Under the pieces are notes generated by a model. It searched no databases. It saw nothing but the letters and a program-made list of their open reading frames with translations, and had not been told where the DNA came from. A stretch of 45,255 nt of DNA from an uncultured Telmatospirillum sp. (GTDB lineage Bacteria; Pseudomonadota; Alphaproteobacteria; Rhodospirillales; Magnetospirillaceae), in NCBI GenBank assembly GCA_903858635.1, contig CAIOJO010000124.1:1-45255 (forward strand), written 5' to 3'. The position numbers were made by a program, and so were the translations under genes. How positions within the stretch are numbered: position 1 is the stretch's first letter; the number at the start of each line of letters is the position of its first letter. Shown in pieces: positions 34,506-45,255 of the stretch.

Positions 34506-35270
34506 CTAAAGACGCCAGCCGGAATGAAGGGCGGCGATGCCGCCCGTCAAGTTGCGGTATTTGACCTGCTCGAGCCCGGCCGCCCGCATGCGCTCGGCCA
34601 GCCCCTCCTGCGGCGGGAACCGGCGGATACTCTCGACCAGGTACTGATAGGCTTCGCGATTGCCGGCCACCAGCTGGCCCATCACCGGCAGGATGCGGAA
34701 CGAATACTGGTCGTAGAGCTGACGCAACAGCGGCAGCACCACCTGACTGAACTCCAGGCACAGGAAGCGGCCACCCGGCTTCAGCACGCGACGCGCTTCG
34801 GCCAGGGCGGCATCGATATGGGTGACGTTCCGCAGGCAGAAGGCGATGGTGTAGGCATCGACGCAGCGGTCGGGAAAGGGCAGGGCCTCGGCGTCGCCGC
34901 AGACCCAGTCGAGACCGTCCTCGATATTGCGGTCGATGGCGCGATCGCGGCCCACCGACAACATTTCCCGGTTGATGTCGCAGACCACCACCGGGCCGCC
35001 GCCACGGGCGCGAAAGCGAAAGGCGATGTCGCCGGTGCCGCCGCCGACGTCCAACAGGGTCATGTCGGGGCGCGGCCGCAGCCAGTCGAGCATGGCCGCC
35101 TTCCACAGGCGGTGGATGCCGAGGCTCATCACATCGTTCATCAGGTCGTAGCGCGGCGCCACGTCGTCGAACACGTCACGCACCAGCGAAGCCTTTTCCT
35201 GCTCGCGCACGGTCCGGAAGCCGAAATGGGTGGTGCCCTCCGACGGGGCAGGCTCGGTAGTCTTTTTCAT
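34506..35270 (-). CDS. UbiE, C-methyltransferase of ubiquinone synthesis
   Basis: SAM-dependent methyltransferase of 254 residues acting on the ubiquinone (and menaquinone, where made) ring. SAM motif I is [16 protein letters not shown], with [20 protein letters not shown] before it and [15 protein letters not shown] and [10 protein letters not shown] after. The C-terminal [19 protein letters not shown] is the family ending. ATG 35270 gives the normal start, although the frame is open to 35552 through the repeat region. Confidence 0.96.
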   Translation of the reverse strand: MKKTTEPAPSEGTTHFGFRTVREQEKASLVRDVFDDVAPRYDLMNDVMSLGIHRLWKAAMLDWLRPRPDMTLLDVGGGTGDIAFRFRARGGGPVVVCDINREMLSVGRDRAIDRNIEDGLDWVCGDAEALPFPDRCVDAYTIAFCLRNVTHIDAALAEARRVLKPGGRFLCLEFSQVVLPLLRQLYDQYSFRILPVMGQLVAGNREAYQYLVESIRRFPPQEGLAERMRAAGLEQVKYRNLTGGIAALHSGWRL

Positions 35271-35345
35271 CGCGCGGCAGGATAACCGAGTGATCGCGGG
35301 AGGACCAGAGGCATCGCTCGCGGCATGCGGCGCTTCCTGATCAAG

Positions 35346-35501
35346 GAACCGCCAAGTCGCCAAGGCGCCAAGATATTTGATCCGCAGATGACGCAGATGA
35401 TCGCCGATTTGGAAATCAATGCCTGCGGTCGACCATCTGCGGAGATCCGCGCCATCTGCGGATGACCTGTTTCCCTTGGCGTCTTGGCGTCTTGGCGGTT
35501 C
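35346..35501. repeat. nested palindromic repeat, GCCAAGNCGCCAAG type
   Basis: Outer 27-bp arms, starting GAACCGCCAAGTCGCC (35346-35372) and ending CGTCTTGGCGGTTC (35475-35501), differ at two positions. Inside, GATCCGCAGATGACGCAGATG pairs with CATCTGCGGAT-type text near 35434-35464. It lies between the divergent ubiE and mutM genes and so precedes both starts. Repeats of this sort occur in many unrelated bacteria. Confidence 0.85.
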
Positions 35502-35563
35502 AAAGAATTGCCCTGGCCGGCTAGGGCTTGCCAAGCCCCGACGGCTGGGCAATGCTCCACCTC

Positions 35564-36394
35564 ATGCCTGAGCTTCCCGAGGTCGAGATCGTCTGCCGTG
35601 GCCTCGCCATGGCCCTCGAAGGCCGCCGCCTGACCCGCGTCGAGCTGCGGCGGCCTGATCTGCGCCGGCCCTTCCCGGCCGATTTCGCCGCCCGGCTGCA
35701 GGGGCGCCTGGTGGTCCGGGTGGCGCGGCGGGCGAAATACCTGACCCTATGGCTGGATGACGGCTGGGTGCTGCTCGGCCATCTCGGCATGTCGGGCCGC
35801 ATGCTGGTCGGACCGGCTGACCACGCCCCGCCGGGCAAACACGACCATGTCCGGTTCGAGACCGACGACGGGCAGCAGGTGATCTACCAGGATCCGCGGC
35901 GCTTCGGCCTGATGGACCTGGTGGCCGGCGAACGGCTGGCCGAACATCCCCTGCTCGAGGGCCTGGGCCCCGAACCGCTCGACGACGCCTTCACCCCGGC
36001 GGTGCTGTCGGCGGCGCTGGCCAGCCGCAGCGGCCCCATCAAGACGGCGCTGCTGGATCAGCGGCTGGTCGCCGGGATCGGCAATATCTACGCCGTCGAG
36101 GCCCTGTTCCGGGCCGGCATCGCCCCCACCCGGATGGCCCGGACGGTGGCCGGGCGGCGGGCCGAACGGCTGGTTCCGGCACTCAAGGCGGTGCTGCTCG
36201 AATCCATCGCCGTGGGCGGCAGCAGCCTGCGCGATCATCGTCGGACGGACGGCGAACTCGGCTATTTCCAGCATTCCTTCGCCGTCTACGACCGGGAAGG
36301 CCAGCCTTGCCCGGACTGTCGCTGCAGCGACGGCATCCGGCGCATCGTGCAAGGCGGTCGCTCCACCTTCTACTGTCCGAAACGGCAGCGGTGA
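35564..36394 (+). CDS. formamidopyrimidine-DNA glycosylase MutM (Fpg)
   Basis: Base-excision repair glycosylase/AP lyase for 8-oxoguanine, 276 residues. The N-terminal PELPEVE supplies the catalytic Pro and Glu. The H2TH region has VAGIGNIYAVEALFRAGI, and the C-terminal zinc finger begins CPDC and includes GGRSTFYCPKRQR. The fourth zinc Cys, usually CPxCQ, is Arg here (codon CGG), so zinc binding may be altered; an extra Cys follows the first pair (CPDCRC). ATG 35564 is chosen because the mature N-terminus must be Pro. Confidence 0.95.
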   Translation: MPELPEVEIVCRGLAMALEGRRLTRVELRRPDLRRPFPADFAARLQGRLVVRVARRAKYLTLWLDDGWVLLGHLGMSGRMLVGPADHAPPGKHDHVRFETDDGQQVIYQDPRRFGLMDLVAGERLAEHPLLEGLGPEPLDDAFTPAVLSAALASRSGPIKTALLDQRLVAGIGNIYAVEALFRAGIAPTRMARTVAGRRAERLVPALKAVLLESIAVGGSSLRDHRRTDGELGYFQHSFAVYDREGQPCPDCRCSDGIRRIVQGGRSTFYCPKRQR

Positions 36395-36463
36395 GGGCTG
36401 GAAGCCCGAGCGGTGTCACGCTTCCGTCGACTCCGCTCTAGGCGGCCCGGCCGCACTGGTGCT

Positions 36464-36835
36464 ATGACATCGGCCATGAATTGTCCGCGGTTCCTTTCGG
36501 TGGTCGGCCTCGGCGCCCTGCTGCTGGCAGCTGGGGCGGCATTGGCCGCCGGCGAATTCCTGGCCGAACTGGAAGACCTTTCCCTGCCCGCCGGACTGAC
36601 CGAGCAACCGGGCGGCATGCTGTTCGAATCGCCCACCGGGCGCATCGTCGAGGCGGTCGCCACCGGCAATCTCGGCGCGGCCGAGGTCCGGGCCTTCTAC
36701 GCGGCGACGTTGCCGCAACTGGGCTGGGAACGGCTGGACGACGCAGCCTTCCGCCGCGACAAGGAAGTCTTGCACATCGACATCGAGGACAAGAAACGCC
36801 CCCTGTCGGTGCATTTTTCGGTGGTGCCGCAATAA
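36464..36835 (+). CDS. small secreted protein, function unknown
   Basis: A 123-residue protein with a clear signal peptide ([20 protein letters not shown], cleaved near ALAAGE). The mature part of about 90 residues contains [31 protein letters not shown] and [11 protein letters not shown]. It lies between mutM and the enoyl-CoA hydratase gene, where similar small proteins occur in alphaproteobacteria, but I cannot name the family. ATG 36476 is an alternative start that would drop four residues. Confidence 0.78.
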   Translation: MTSAMNCPRFLSVVGLGALLLAAGAALAAGEFLAELEDLSLPAGLTEQPGGMLFESPTGRIVEAVATGNLGAAEVRAFYAATLPQLGWERLDDAAFRRDKEVLHIDIEDKKRPLSVHFSVVPQ

Positions 36836-36887
36836 GGCGGCCGCCGGTATCCTGAAACGACGCTCCAGAGATTGGGAGAATGAGTTT

Positions 36888-37664
36888 ATGGCCTATGAGA
36901 ACATTATCGTCGAATCGAAGGGCCGGGTCGGCCTGATCACCCTGAACCGGCCGAAGGCGATGAACGCCTTGTGCAGCCCGCTGATCGCCGAGCTGGGTCA
37001 GGCGCTCGACGCCTTCGAGGCGGATGACGAGATCGGTGCGATCGTCCTGACCGGCGGCGAAAAGGCCTTCGCCGCGGGCGCCGACATCAAGGAAATGAGC
37101 ACCAAGACCTTCGCCAGCTGCTACATCGAGGACTTCATCACCAAGGGCTGGGAAGCGGTCTCCAAGGTGCGAAAGCCGGTGGTGGCGGCGGTGGCCGGCT
37201 ATGCCCTGGGCGGCGGCTGCGAAGTGGCCATGATGTGCGACTTCATCCTGGCCGCCGACAACGCCAAATTCGGCCAGCCGGAAATCACCCTGGGGGTGAT
37301 CCCCGGGGCCGGCGGCAGCCAGCGCCTGACCCGGGCGGTCGGCAAGGCCAAGGCCATGGAGATGATTCTCACCGGCCGCATGATGGACGCCACGGAGGCC
37401 GAACGCTCCGGGCTGGTCAGCCGCATCGTGCCGGCCAGCGACCTGCTGAACGAAGCCATCAAGGTCGCCGACCGCATCGCCGGCATGGGGCGCCTCGCGG
37501 TCTACGCCGCCAAGGAAGCGGTCAATCGGGCCTTCGAGTCGCCGTTGTCGGAGGGCGTGCGTTTCGAGCGCCGCATGTTCCACGCCCTGTTCAGCACCGA
37601 GGATCAAAAGGAAGGGATGGCGGCCTTCGCCGAGAAGCGCCAGCCGAACTTCAAGAACCGTTGA
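36888..37664 (+). CDS. enoyl-CoA hydratase
   Basis: Crotonase-family enzyme of 258 residues hydrating trans-2-enoyl-CoA in fatty acid (or PHB-linked) metabolism. The oxyanion-hole text is [11 protein letters not shown] and [15 protein letters not shown] (with the first catalytic Glu), and the second catalytic Glu lies in [19 protein letters not shown]. Both Glu are present, so hydratase activity is expected. The GGGAGAATGAGTTT before ATG 36888 contains the ribosome-binding site. The neighbouring rpsT gene is in the usual alphaproteobacterial order. Confidence 0.96.
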   Translation: MAYENIIVESKGRVGLITLNRPKAMNALCSPLIAELGQALDAFEADDEIGAIVLTGGEKAFAAGADIKEMSTKTFASCYIEDFITKGWEAVSKVRKPVVAAVAGYALGGGCEVAMMCDFILAADNAKFGQPEITLGVIPGAGGSQRLTRAVGKAKAMEMILTGRMMDATEAERSGLVSRIVPASDLLNEAIKVADRIAGMGRLAVYAAKEAVNRAFESPLSEGVRFERRMFHALFSTEDQKEGMAAFAEKRQPNFKNR

Positions 37665-37742
37665 CGCCGAAAGCGCCGTGCCCGCTCCGGGGCACGGCGC
37701 CCGGCCGGCCCCACCGGCGATCGGCCGATCTCACCTCTCCAC

Positions 37743-37771
37743 TTGACGGCGGCAACCGGCGGACATATAAA
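37743..37771 (+). promoter_or_regulatory. sigma-70-type promoter of rpsT
   Basis: TTGACG (37743-37748) and TATAAA (37766-37771) are separated by exactly 17 bp, 49 bp before the rpsT ATG. This is the best housekeeping promoter in the window. Confidence 0.8.
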
Positions 37772-37820
37772 CGCCGCTTCCCATTTAAACCTTATTGCGA
37801 AGTGAACGGGTTTTCTCTCC

Positions 37821-38081
37821 ATGGCTCACCATAAGTCGGCAAAAAAGCGTATCCGTCAGACCGTACGCCGCACCGCGGTCAATCGCTCCCGCGTGAGCCG
37901 CCTGCGCACCTTCGTCAAGGGCGTCGAGTTGGCCCTGGCCAGCGGCGACAAGGCGGCCGCCGTCACCGCGATGCAGCAGGCTGAGCCCGCTCTGGCGCGT
38001 GGCGTGCAAAGCGGCGTCCTGCACCAGAACACTGCGGCGCGCAAGGTTTCGCGCCTGGTTGCACGCATCAAGGCGCTCTAA
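37821..38081 (+). CDS. 30S ribosomal protein S20
   Basis: A basic 86-residue protein of the small ribosomal subunit. [13 protein letters not shown] and the [15 protein letters not shown] helix are typical, as are the C-terminal [17 protein letters not shown] residues. The gene has its own promoter at 37743 and a terminator at 38103. It stands before dnaA, as in many alphaproteobacteria. Confidence 0.97.
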   Translation: MAHHKSAKKRIRQTVRRTAVNRSRVSRLRTFVKGVELALASGDKAAAVTAMQQAEPALARGVQSGVLHQNTAARKVSRLVARIKAL

Positions 38082-38102
38082 CTCGACCGATCTCGGCTAG
38101 AG

Positions 38103-38141
38103 ACGGCCGCCTCCGCCGGCAGGCGCGGAGGCGGCCGTTTT
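38103..38141 (+). terminator. Rho-independent terminator of rpsT
   Basis: A perfect 14-bp stem (ACGGCCGCCTCCGC, 38103-38116, paired with 38125-38138), an 8-nt loop and a four-T tract, 21 bp after the rpsT stop. Confidence 0.9.
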
Positions 38142-38632
38142 GCGTTCTGCAAGTCAAATCTCCTGTGACAAAAAAAATTCGTCTGTTCGCTTTTCGGTCA
38201 CGTTGCATAGACGGAAAAGCGTCGTTAGAGTCTCCCCTTCGCGCCACCCAAGGGCGGCGCCTTCCGAAGAAGAAGATTTATTTGCCACGGTCTTGTGATC
38301 GCGGAAAGAAGATGTGCGTTTCGCAAGTCTTCTCTTTGCCAAATGACAATGACCGAGGTATTTTTGTTTTTCGGGGCAATTGGTAAATGCTTAATTAAAA
38401 TAAAAATCGTGACATCGTCTCTTGAGGGTGGGCTGGAACTGCATTTGGGGTGGACTGCGTTCGGGATACCGAGAATCGCCGCCGAGTGCGAATGACGATG
38501 GCGAATCCGGCATTGGCCGGACGGAAACGCGATGCCGATGCCACATGACATAGACTTGCGTCACATCCCGGAATTGGGTGGGCGCGCTATCGTCGGGAGG
38601 ACCGGTACTTGCCGTTCGATTGGGGTGGAAAC
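38142..38632. other. long AT-rich leader region before dnaA
   Basis: About 490 bp without a convincing gene. It includes an AT-rich stretch at about 38345-38412 (GGTATTTTTGTTTTTCGGGG, then AATTAAAATAAAAATCG) that is unusual for this GC-rich chromosome. I found no perfect DnaA box (TTATCCACA) on either strand by eye. It may contain the dnaA promoter and possibly part of an origin. A 73-residue Lys/Arg-rich frame at 38165-38386 is not credible as a gene. Confidence 0.5.
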
Positions 38633-40033
38633 GTGAGCGACGATATTGTCCGGGCGCAATGGAACCGGGTAAGAGGCCGACTGCGCGATGAATTTGGCGA
38701 AGCCACGTTCAAAAGCTGGCTGAACCCGCTGACCCTGGCCGAGGTGCGGAATGGGCAGGTTCGCATCTGCGTGCCGACGCGCTTCCTGCGCGATTGGGTG
38801 GTAACGCATTACGGGGATCGCATCCGCAGCCTGTGGTCGAAGGAGGACGCCTCGATCAACGCGATCGACATCGTCGTCCTGCCGACCGCCGGGCTGAAGC
38901 AGGCCAATGGCGGTGGCGTCGCCACCGCGGCGGCCGCGCCGATGGTGGCCGCGCGATCGGTGCCGGCTCCCGTTGCCGCGACCCCCGACCCGGCCAATGC
39001 CAATGACGAGATCGGCGCGCCCCTGGATCCGCGCTATACCTTCGACAATTTCGTAGTCGGCAAGCCCAACGAATTCGCCTATGCGGCGGCGCGACGCGTC
39101 GCCGAGTCCGAGGTGGTCTCGTTCAATCCCCTGTTCCTGTACGGCGGCGTCGGTCTCGGCAAGACCCATCTGATGCATGCGGTGGCCTGGCATATCCGTG
39201 AGCGCGACCCCAAACGCTCGGTGATCTACCTATCGGCCGAGAAATTCATGTACCGGTTCGTGCGGGCCCTGCGCTACCAGGACACCATGGCGTTCAAGGA
39301 GCAGTTCCGCTCGGTGGACGTGCTGATGATCGACGACGTGCAGTTCATCGGCGGCAAGGACTCGACCCAGGAAGAGTTCTTCCACACCTTCAATTCCCTG
39401 GTCGATCAGGGCCGTCAGATCATCATCTCGGCCGACAAGTCGCCGTCCGACCTGCAGGGCATGGAAGAACGCCTGCGCTCGCGCCTCGGTTGCGGGCTGG
39501 TGGCCGATATCCACGCCACCACCTACGAGCTGCGCCTCGGCATCCTCGAAGCCAAGGCCGAACAGATGGGGGTCGAGGTGCCACGCAAAGTGGCGGAGTT
39601 CCTCGCCCACAAGATCCTCTCGAATGTCCGTGAGCTGGAAGGGGCGTTGAACCGCGTGGTGGCCCATGCGCAACTGGTCGGCCGCGACATCACCCTGGAA
39701 TCGACCCAGGAGGTCCTGCACGACCTGCTGCGCTCCAATGACCGGCGGATCACCATCGAGGAGATCCAGAAAAAGGTGGCCGAGCACTTCAACATCCGCA
39801 TCGCCGACATGCATTCGGCCCGCCGCGCCCGCCAGGTGGCGCGGCCCCGCCAGGTGGCGATGTACCTGGCCAAGCAGCTCACCTCGCGCTCGCTGCCGGA
39901 AATCGGCCGCAAGTTCGGCGGCCGCGACCACACCACCGTCATGCATGCGGTGAAGAAGATCGAGGAGTTGCGCAGCCTGGATTCCGGCTTCGCCGAAGAC
40001 GTCGAACTGCTGCGCCGCATGCTGGAAAGCTGA
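38633..40033 (+). CDS. chromosomal replication initiator DnaA
   Basis: AAA+ initiator that opens the origin, 466 residues. Domain I begins DDIVRAQWNRVRGRLRDEFG; the Walker A is GGVGLGKTHLMHA (about residue 171) and Walker B is LMIDDVQFIGGK (about 231). The DNA-binding domain ends with GGRDHTTVMHAVKKIEELR (about 429-447). The start GTG 38633 gives the usual alphaproteobacterial N-terminus; a TTG at 38609, which has GGGAGG upstream, would add eight residues. Confidence 0.97.
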   Translation: MSDDIVRAQWNRVRGRLRDEFGEATFKSWLNPLTLAEVRNGQVRICVPTRFLRDWVVTHYGDRIRSLWSKEDASINAIDIVVLPTAGLKQANGGGVATAAAAPMVAARSVPAPVAATPDPANANDEIGAPLDPRYTFDNFVVGKPNEFAYAAARRVAESEVVSFNPLFLYGGVGLGKTHLMHAVAWHIRERDPKRSVIYLSAEKFMYRFVRALRYQDTMAFKEQFRSVDVLMIDDVQFIGGKDSTQEEFFHTFNSLVDQGRQIIISADKSPSDLQGMEERLRSRLGCGLVADIHATTYELRLGILEAKAEQMGVEVPRKVAEFLAHKILSNVRELEGALNRVVAHAQLVGRDITLESTQEVLHDLLRSNDRRITIEEIQKKVAEHFNIRIADMHSARRARQVARPRQVAMYLAKQLTSRSLPEIGRKFGGRDHTTVMHAVKKIEELRSLDSGFAEDVELLRRMLES

Positions 40034-40079
40034 CGCGAGCAATTCGCGTCCCGGTGTCATAGCGAGGAGCGAAAAAATT

Positions 40080-40163
40080 AGTGGTGCCGGCGTTCCGGCG
40101 GAGCCGGAAGCGAGCATTTCCGCTGCTCCGCGGCGAAAGACCGGCAGGGACGCCGGTCCCACT
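40080..40163. repeat. palindromic intergenic repeat, family A copy 4
   Basis: Starts AGTGGTGCCGGCGTTCCGGC and ends ACCGGCAGGGACGCCGGTC-CCACT, with internal GGCGGAGCC and CGCTGCTCCGCGGCG hairpins. It has the same arm-and-hairpin layout as the copies at 4308, 11033 and 22269. It lies about 46 bp after the dnaA stop. Confidence 0.8.
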
Positions 40164-40175
40164 GATAAATGGGAG

Positions 40176-40239
40176 TTCACCACGGAGAACACGGAGATTG
40201 AATTAATCTTTCTCCGTGGCCTCCGTGTCTGCGTGGTGC
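40176..40239. repeat. palindromic repeat, CCACGGAGAACACGGAG type
   Basis: TTCACCACGGAGAACACGGA (40176-) pairs with CTCCGTGGCCTCCGTGTCTG and GTGGTG (40212-40238). This kind of repeat is found in many unrelated bacterial genomes. It sits next to a family A copy, so the dnaA-dnaN gap holds two unrelated repeats in series. Confidence 0.8.
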
Positions 40240-40361
40240 AACTTCGCTCGCAATGGCGCGGATACGAAATGGGCGCCCTCCGATACCAAGCTCGCGGGTG
40301 CGAACCGTGGAAATCGCCCCGCGCCGCCCGTTTCAAGCCCCGTTGCGGCGGCCTGAAAGCG

Positions 40362-40390
40362 CTTCTGATGCCAAAGGGTTGTGTTATACT
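40362..40390 (+). promoter_or_regulatory. possible dnaN promoter
   Basis: TATACT at 40385-40390 is a good -10 box; the -35 position (CTTCTG, 40362-40367) is weak at 17 bp. A small CCCCTTTAGAAAGGGG palindrome follows at about 40396. It lies about 77 bp before the dnaN ATG. Confidence 0.35.
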
Positions 40391-40466
40391 GTCGCCCCTT
40401 TAGAAAGGGGGTGCGGCGACGCGCCTTGAGGAACCGCGGTTTGCCGCAATACAGCAACGGAACGCC

Positions 40467-41582
40467 ATGAAACTAACCATCGAACGCGCCGCCCTGCTGA
40501 GGTCGCTGAACCATGTCCAGAGTGTCGTCGAGAGGCGCAATACGATCCCGATCCTGTCCAATGTGAAGATCGAAGGTCGAAACGCCCAGGTCAGCCTGAA
40601 TGCCACCGATATGGATCTCGACATCGTCGAGTCGGTGCCGGCCGAGGTGATCCGTCCGGGCGCCACCACGGCGCCCGCCCACACCCTTTACGAGATCGTC
40701 CGCAAGCTGCCGGAAGGCTCGCAGGTCGAGTTGGAACACGGCGAGGACAGCCAGCTCACGCTGCGCTCGGGACGCTCGAAATTCGTTCTCGCCTCGCTGC
40801 CGGTCGAGGATTATCCGGCGATGTCGGGCGGTGACCTGCCCTTCACCTTCACCCTGGCCGCCGACGAACTGAAGGGGCTGATCGACCGCACCCGCTTCGC
40901 CATCTCGAGCGAGGAGACGCGGTACTACCTGAACGGCATCTATCTGCACGCCGCGTCGAGCGGCGGCGTCGCCGTGCTGCGTGCCGTGGCCACCGACGGC
41001 CATCGCCTGGCGCGCGTCGAGGTGCCGCTGCCGGAAGGGGCGACCGGCATGCCCGGCGTGATCGTGCCGCGCAAGACGGTGGTCGAGCTGCGCAAGTTGT
41101 TGGACGAGACGACGATGGAAGTCACGGTGGCACTGTCGGAGACGAAGATCCGCTTCGCCTTCGACGATGCGGTGATGACCTCGAAGCTGATCGACGGCAC
41201 CTTCCCCGATTACGAACGGGTGATCCCGGCCGACAACGACAAGGTGCTCGAGGTCGACTGCCGCGCCTTCTCGCAGGCGGTCGACCGCGTCTCGGCCATT
41301 TCCACCGAGAAGTCGCGCGCCATCAAGCTGTCGGTGGAAAAGGGCGGCCTCACCCTGTCCGCCTCGAGCCCCGAGAACGGCAGCGCGGTCGAGGAGTTGG
41401 AGGCCGCCTACGATGCCGGCCCCATCGAAATCGGCTTCAATTCGCGCTATCTGATGGACATCCTGGCCCAGATCGAAGGCGATGCGGCCCGCTTCGCGAT
41501 GGCCGACGCGGCCAGTCCGACGGTGGTGCGGGAAGTGACCGATTCGAGCGCCGTCTATGTTCTGATGCCGATGCGGGTGTAA
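40467..41582 (+). CDS. DNA polymerase III beta subunit (sliding clamp)
   Basis: Ring-shaped clamp of 371 residues that holds the replicase on DNA. MKLTIERAALLRSLNHVQSV, RRNTIPILSNVKIEG, ATDGHRLARVEVPLP and the C-terminal SSAVYVLMPMRV are all typical of DnaN. The normal three-domain length is kept. It stands between dnaA and recF, the classic order. Confidence 0.98.
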   Translation: MKLTIERAALLRSLNHVQSVVERRNTIPILSNVKIEGRNAQVSLNATDMDLDIVESVPAEVIRPGATTAPAHTLYEIVRKLPEGSQVELEHGEDSQLTLRSGRSKFVLASLPVEDYPAMSGGDLPFTFTLAADELKGLIDRTRFAISSEETRYYLNGIYLHAASSGGVAVLRAVATDGHRLARVEVPLPEGATGMPGVIVPRKTVVELRKLLDETTMEVTVALSETKIRFAFDDAVMTSKLIDGTFPDYERVIPADNDKVLEVDCRAFSQAVDRVSAISTEKSRAIKLSVEKGGLTLSASSPENGSAVEELEAAYDAGPIEIGFNSRYLMDILAQIEGDAARFAMADAASPTVVREVTDSSAVYVLMPMRV

Positions 41583-41593
41583 CGGACTGCGGT

Positions 41594-42727
41594 GTGACCG
41601 AACGCGAGGGGCAAGCGTCGCTGGCGGTGGTCCGTCTGACCCTCAGCGACTTTCGTTGCTATTCCTTTCTGAGGCTCGAGGCCGACCCCCGTCCGGTGGT
41701 GCTGACCGGTCCCAACGGCGCCGGCAAGACCAATATCCTCGAGGCGCTGTCCTTCCTCGCACCCGGCCGAGGCTTGCGGCGGGCCAAGTTGTCCGATGTC
41801 ACCCGTCGGCAGGCGGGGCCGACGGCACCGTGGGCGGTGGCGGCCACGGTGCAACGGCCGGATGGCCCGATCGAACTGGGAACCGGCCGCGAGGCCGCGT
41901 CGGAGCGCCGGGTGGTGCGCATCGATGGGCAGGCGGCGCGCTCGCAGGCCGCCTTGTCCGAGGTCTTGAGCGCGCTGTGGCTGACGCCGGCGATGGATCG
42001 CTTGTTCACCGAAGGAGCGGGCGGCCGGCGGCGTTTCCTCGACCGCCTGGTGCTGGGTCTCGACCCCGCCCATGCGGCCCGTGCCGCCGCCTATGACCAT
42101 GCCCTGCGCGAGCGGGCCCGTTTGTTGAAGGAGAATCGGTTCGACCCGGCCTGGCTGTCCGTCCTCGAAGAGACCATGGCCCACCAAGGCGTCGCCATGG
42201 CGGTGGCCCGCCGGGACACGGTAGCCCGCCTCAACGAGGCCTGCCGCCTCGGCCTCGGCCCCTTTCCAGCGGCCGCGTTGGGCGTGGCGGGCCGGGTCGA
42301 GGCGAACCTGGCGGCGATGCCGGCGGAGCAAGTCGAGGCGGCGCTGAAGGACAGCCTGGCCCAGCTGCGGCGGCGCGATGCCGAAGCCGGCGGCGCCGGC
42401 GAAGGGCCACACCGGAGTGATGTCTGGGTGCGCCACGCGACCAAGGACCTGCCGGCCGAACACTGTTCGACCGGCGAGCAGAAGGCGGTGCTGGTGGCCA
42501 TCGTGCTGGGCCAGGCCCGCATCCAGGCGGCCCGCATGCCGCCGATCCTGCTGCTGGACGAGATCGCGGCGCATCTCGACCAGGCCCGCCGCGCCGCCCT
42601 GTTCGACGAGCTTTGCGCGCTCGGTGCGCAGAGCTGGTTGACGGGAACCGACGAGTCCCTGTTCGCCGAGATGGGCGAGCGGGGGCAGTTCTTCCGCGTG
42701 CACGACGCCGTCGTGACGCGGGCTTAA
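41594..42727 (+). CDS. RecF, DNA replication/repair ATPase
   Basis: SMC-like ATPase of 377 residues that helps load RecA at gaps. Walker A is GPNGAGKTNILEALSFLAPG (about residue 40) after FRCYSFLRLE. The signature and Walker B are STGEQKAVLVAIVLGQA and PPILLLDEIAAHLD. A GTG start at 41594 lies 11 bp after the dnaN stop. The protein shows the expected alphaproteobacterial features and no interruption. Confidence 0.97.
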   Translation: MTEREGQASLAVVRLTLSDFRCYSFLRLEADPRPVVLTGPNGAGKTNILEALSFLAPGRGLRRAKLSDVTRRQAGPTAPWAVAATVQRPDGPIELGTGREAASERRVVRIDGQAARSQAALSEVLSALWLTPAMDRLFTEGAGGRRRFLDRLVLGLDPAHAARAAAYDHALRERARLLKENRFDPAWLSVLEETMAHQGVAMAVARRDTVARLNEACRLGLGPFPAAALGVAGRVEANLAAMPAEQVEAALKDSLAQLRRRDAEAGGAGEGPHRSDVWVRHATKDLPAEHCSTGEQKAVLVAIVLGQARIQAARMPPILLLDEIAAHLDQARRAALFDELCALGAQSWLTGTDESLFAEMGERGQFFRVHDAVVTRA

Positions 42728-42732
42728 GGTGA

Positions 42733-45255
<2,523 letters not shown>

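Noticed and set aside
38165-38386. 73-residue frame in the dnaA leader
   Set aside because: Lys/Arg-rich, no ribosome-binding site and no recognisable domain; the opposite strand also carries an overlapping frame of no merit.
38142-38632. Calling the dnaA leader the replication origin
   Set aside because: No clear DnaA boxes; in this class the origin often lies away from dnaA.

Overview
The window is a GC-rich alphaproteobacterial chromosome segment, most likely from a Rhodospirillales bacterium close to Magnetospirillum/Phaeospirillum. The evidence is the order mutM / ubiE-ubiB / coaBC-dut / enoyl-CoA hydratase / rpsT / dnaA-dnaN-recF-gyrB, a KirBac channel very like KirBac3.1 of Magnetospirillum, an intracellular Cys-type PHB depolymerase, many GTG/TTG starts, and strong third-position GC. 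The genus is an inference; the class is well supported.

Layout. 1-2.3 kb: a UbiD-family decarboxylase interrupted by one apparent frameshift, followed by a 53-residue zinc-ribbon protein and preceded by a 140-bp near-palindromic element. 2.3-6.1 kb: a chemoreceptor, a PAS-PAS-GGDEF diguanylate cyclase and a divergent small Flp-type pilin with a perfect TGTGA-N6-TCACA site upstream. 6.1-13.9 kb: a scattered cobalamin locus (cobM, cobK, cbiD, cobA, cobB), with a GH25 lysozyme, an orphan HigA-like regulator and a two-gene copper/oxidase-maturation unit (COG2836 membrane protein, SCO1) between the genes. 14-19.9 kb: PHB depolymerase, a YcgN-like Cys-rich protein, a YgjP-type metallopeptidase, a Bcr/CflA-type MFS exporter and a class A penicillin-binding protein.

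19.9-25.1 kb: a small CopG-like protein with an apparent frameshift, a MASE1 membrane protein with a small membrane partner, a DUF4142 protein, an SH3 protein, a 2-hydroxyacid dehydrogenase and a class IV aminotransferase. 25.1-29.5 kb (all minus strand): moeB, a DsrE-like gene and a KirBac channel that overlap one another, then cysK with an adjacent Rrf2 regulator lacking the Fe-S cysteines, then dut. 29.5-36.4 kb: coaBC, a TPR-glycosyltransferase on the opposite strand, ubiB, ubiE and mutM. 36.4-45.3 kb: a small secreted protein, enoyl-CoA hydratase, rpsT with a clear promoter and terminator, dnaA, dnaN, recF and gyrB, which runs off the end about one codon before its stop.

Intergenic spaces are rich in palindromic repeats. 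One family with a GGGACGCC core occurs four times (4.3, 11.0, 22.3 and 40.1 kb), once as an apparent hybrid. Single copies of three other repeat types lie at 27.3, 35.3 and 40.2 kb. There is also a perfect 40-bp palindrome at 24.1 kb. I saw no tRNA, rRNA, CRISPR array, transposase or phage gene. Nothing here is a clearly new defence or mobile system. The most unusual signals are the UbiD/zinc-ribbon/palindrome unit, the MoeB-DsrE-Kir overlapping trio beside cysK/Rrf2, and the MASE1 protein with a shortened output region.
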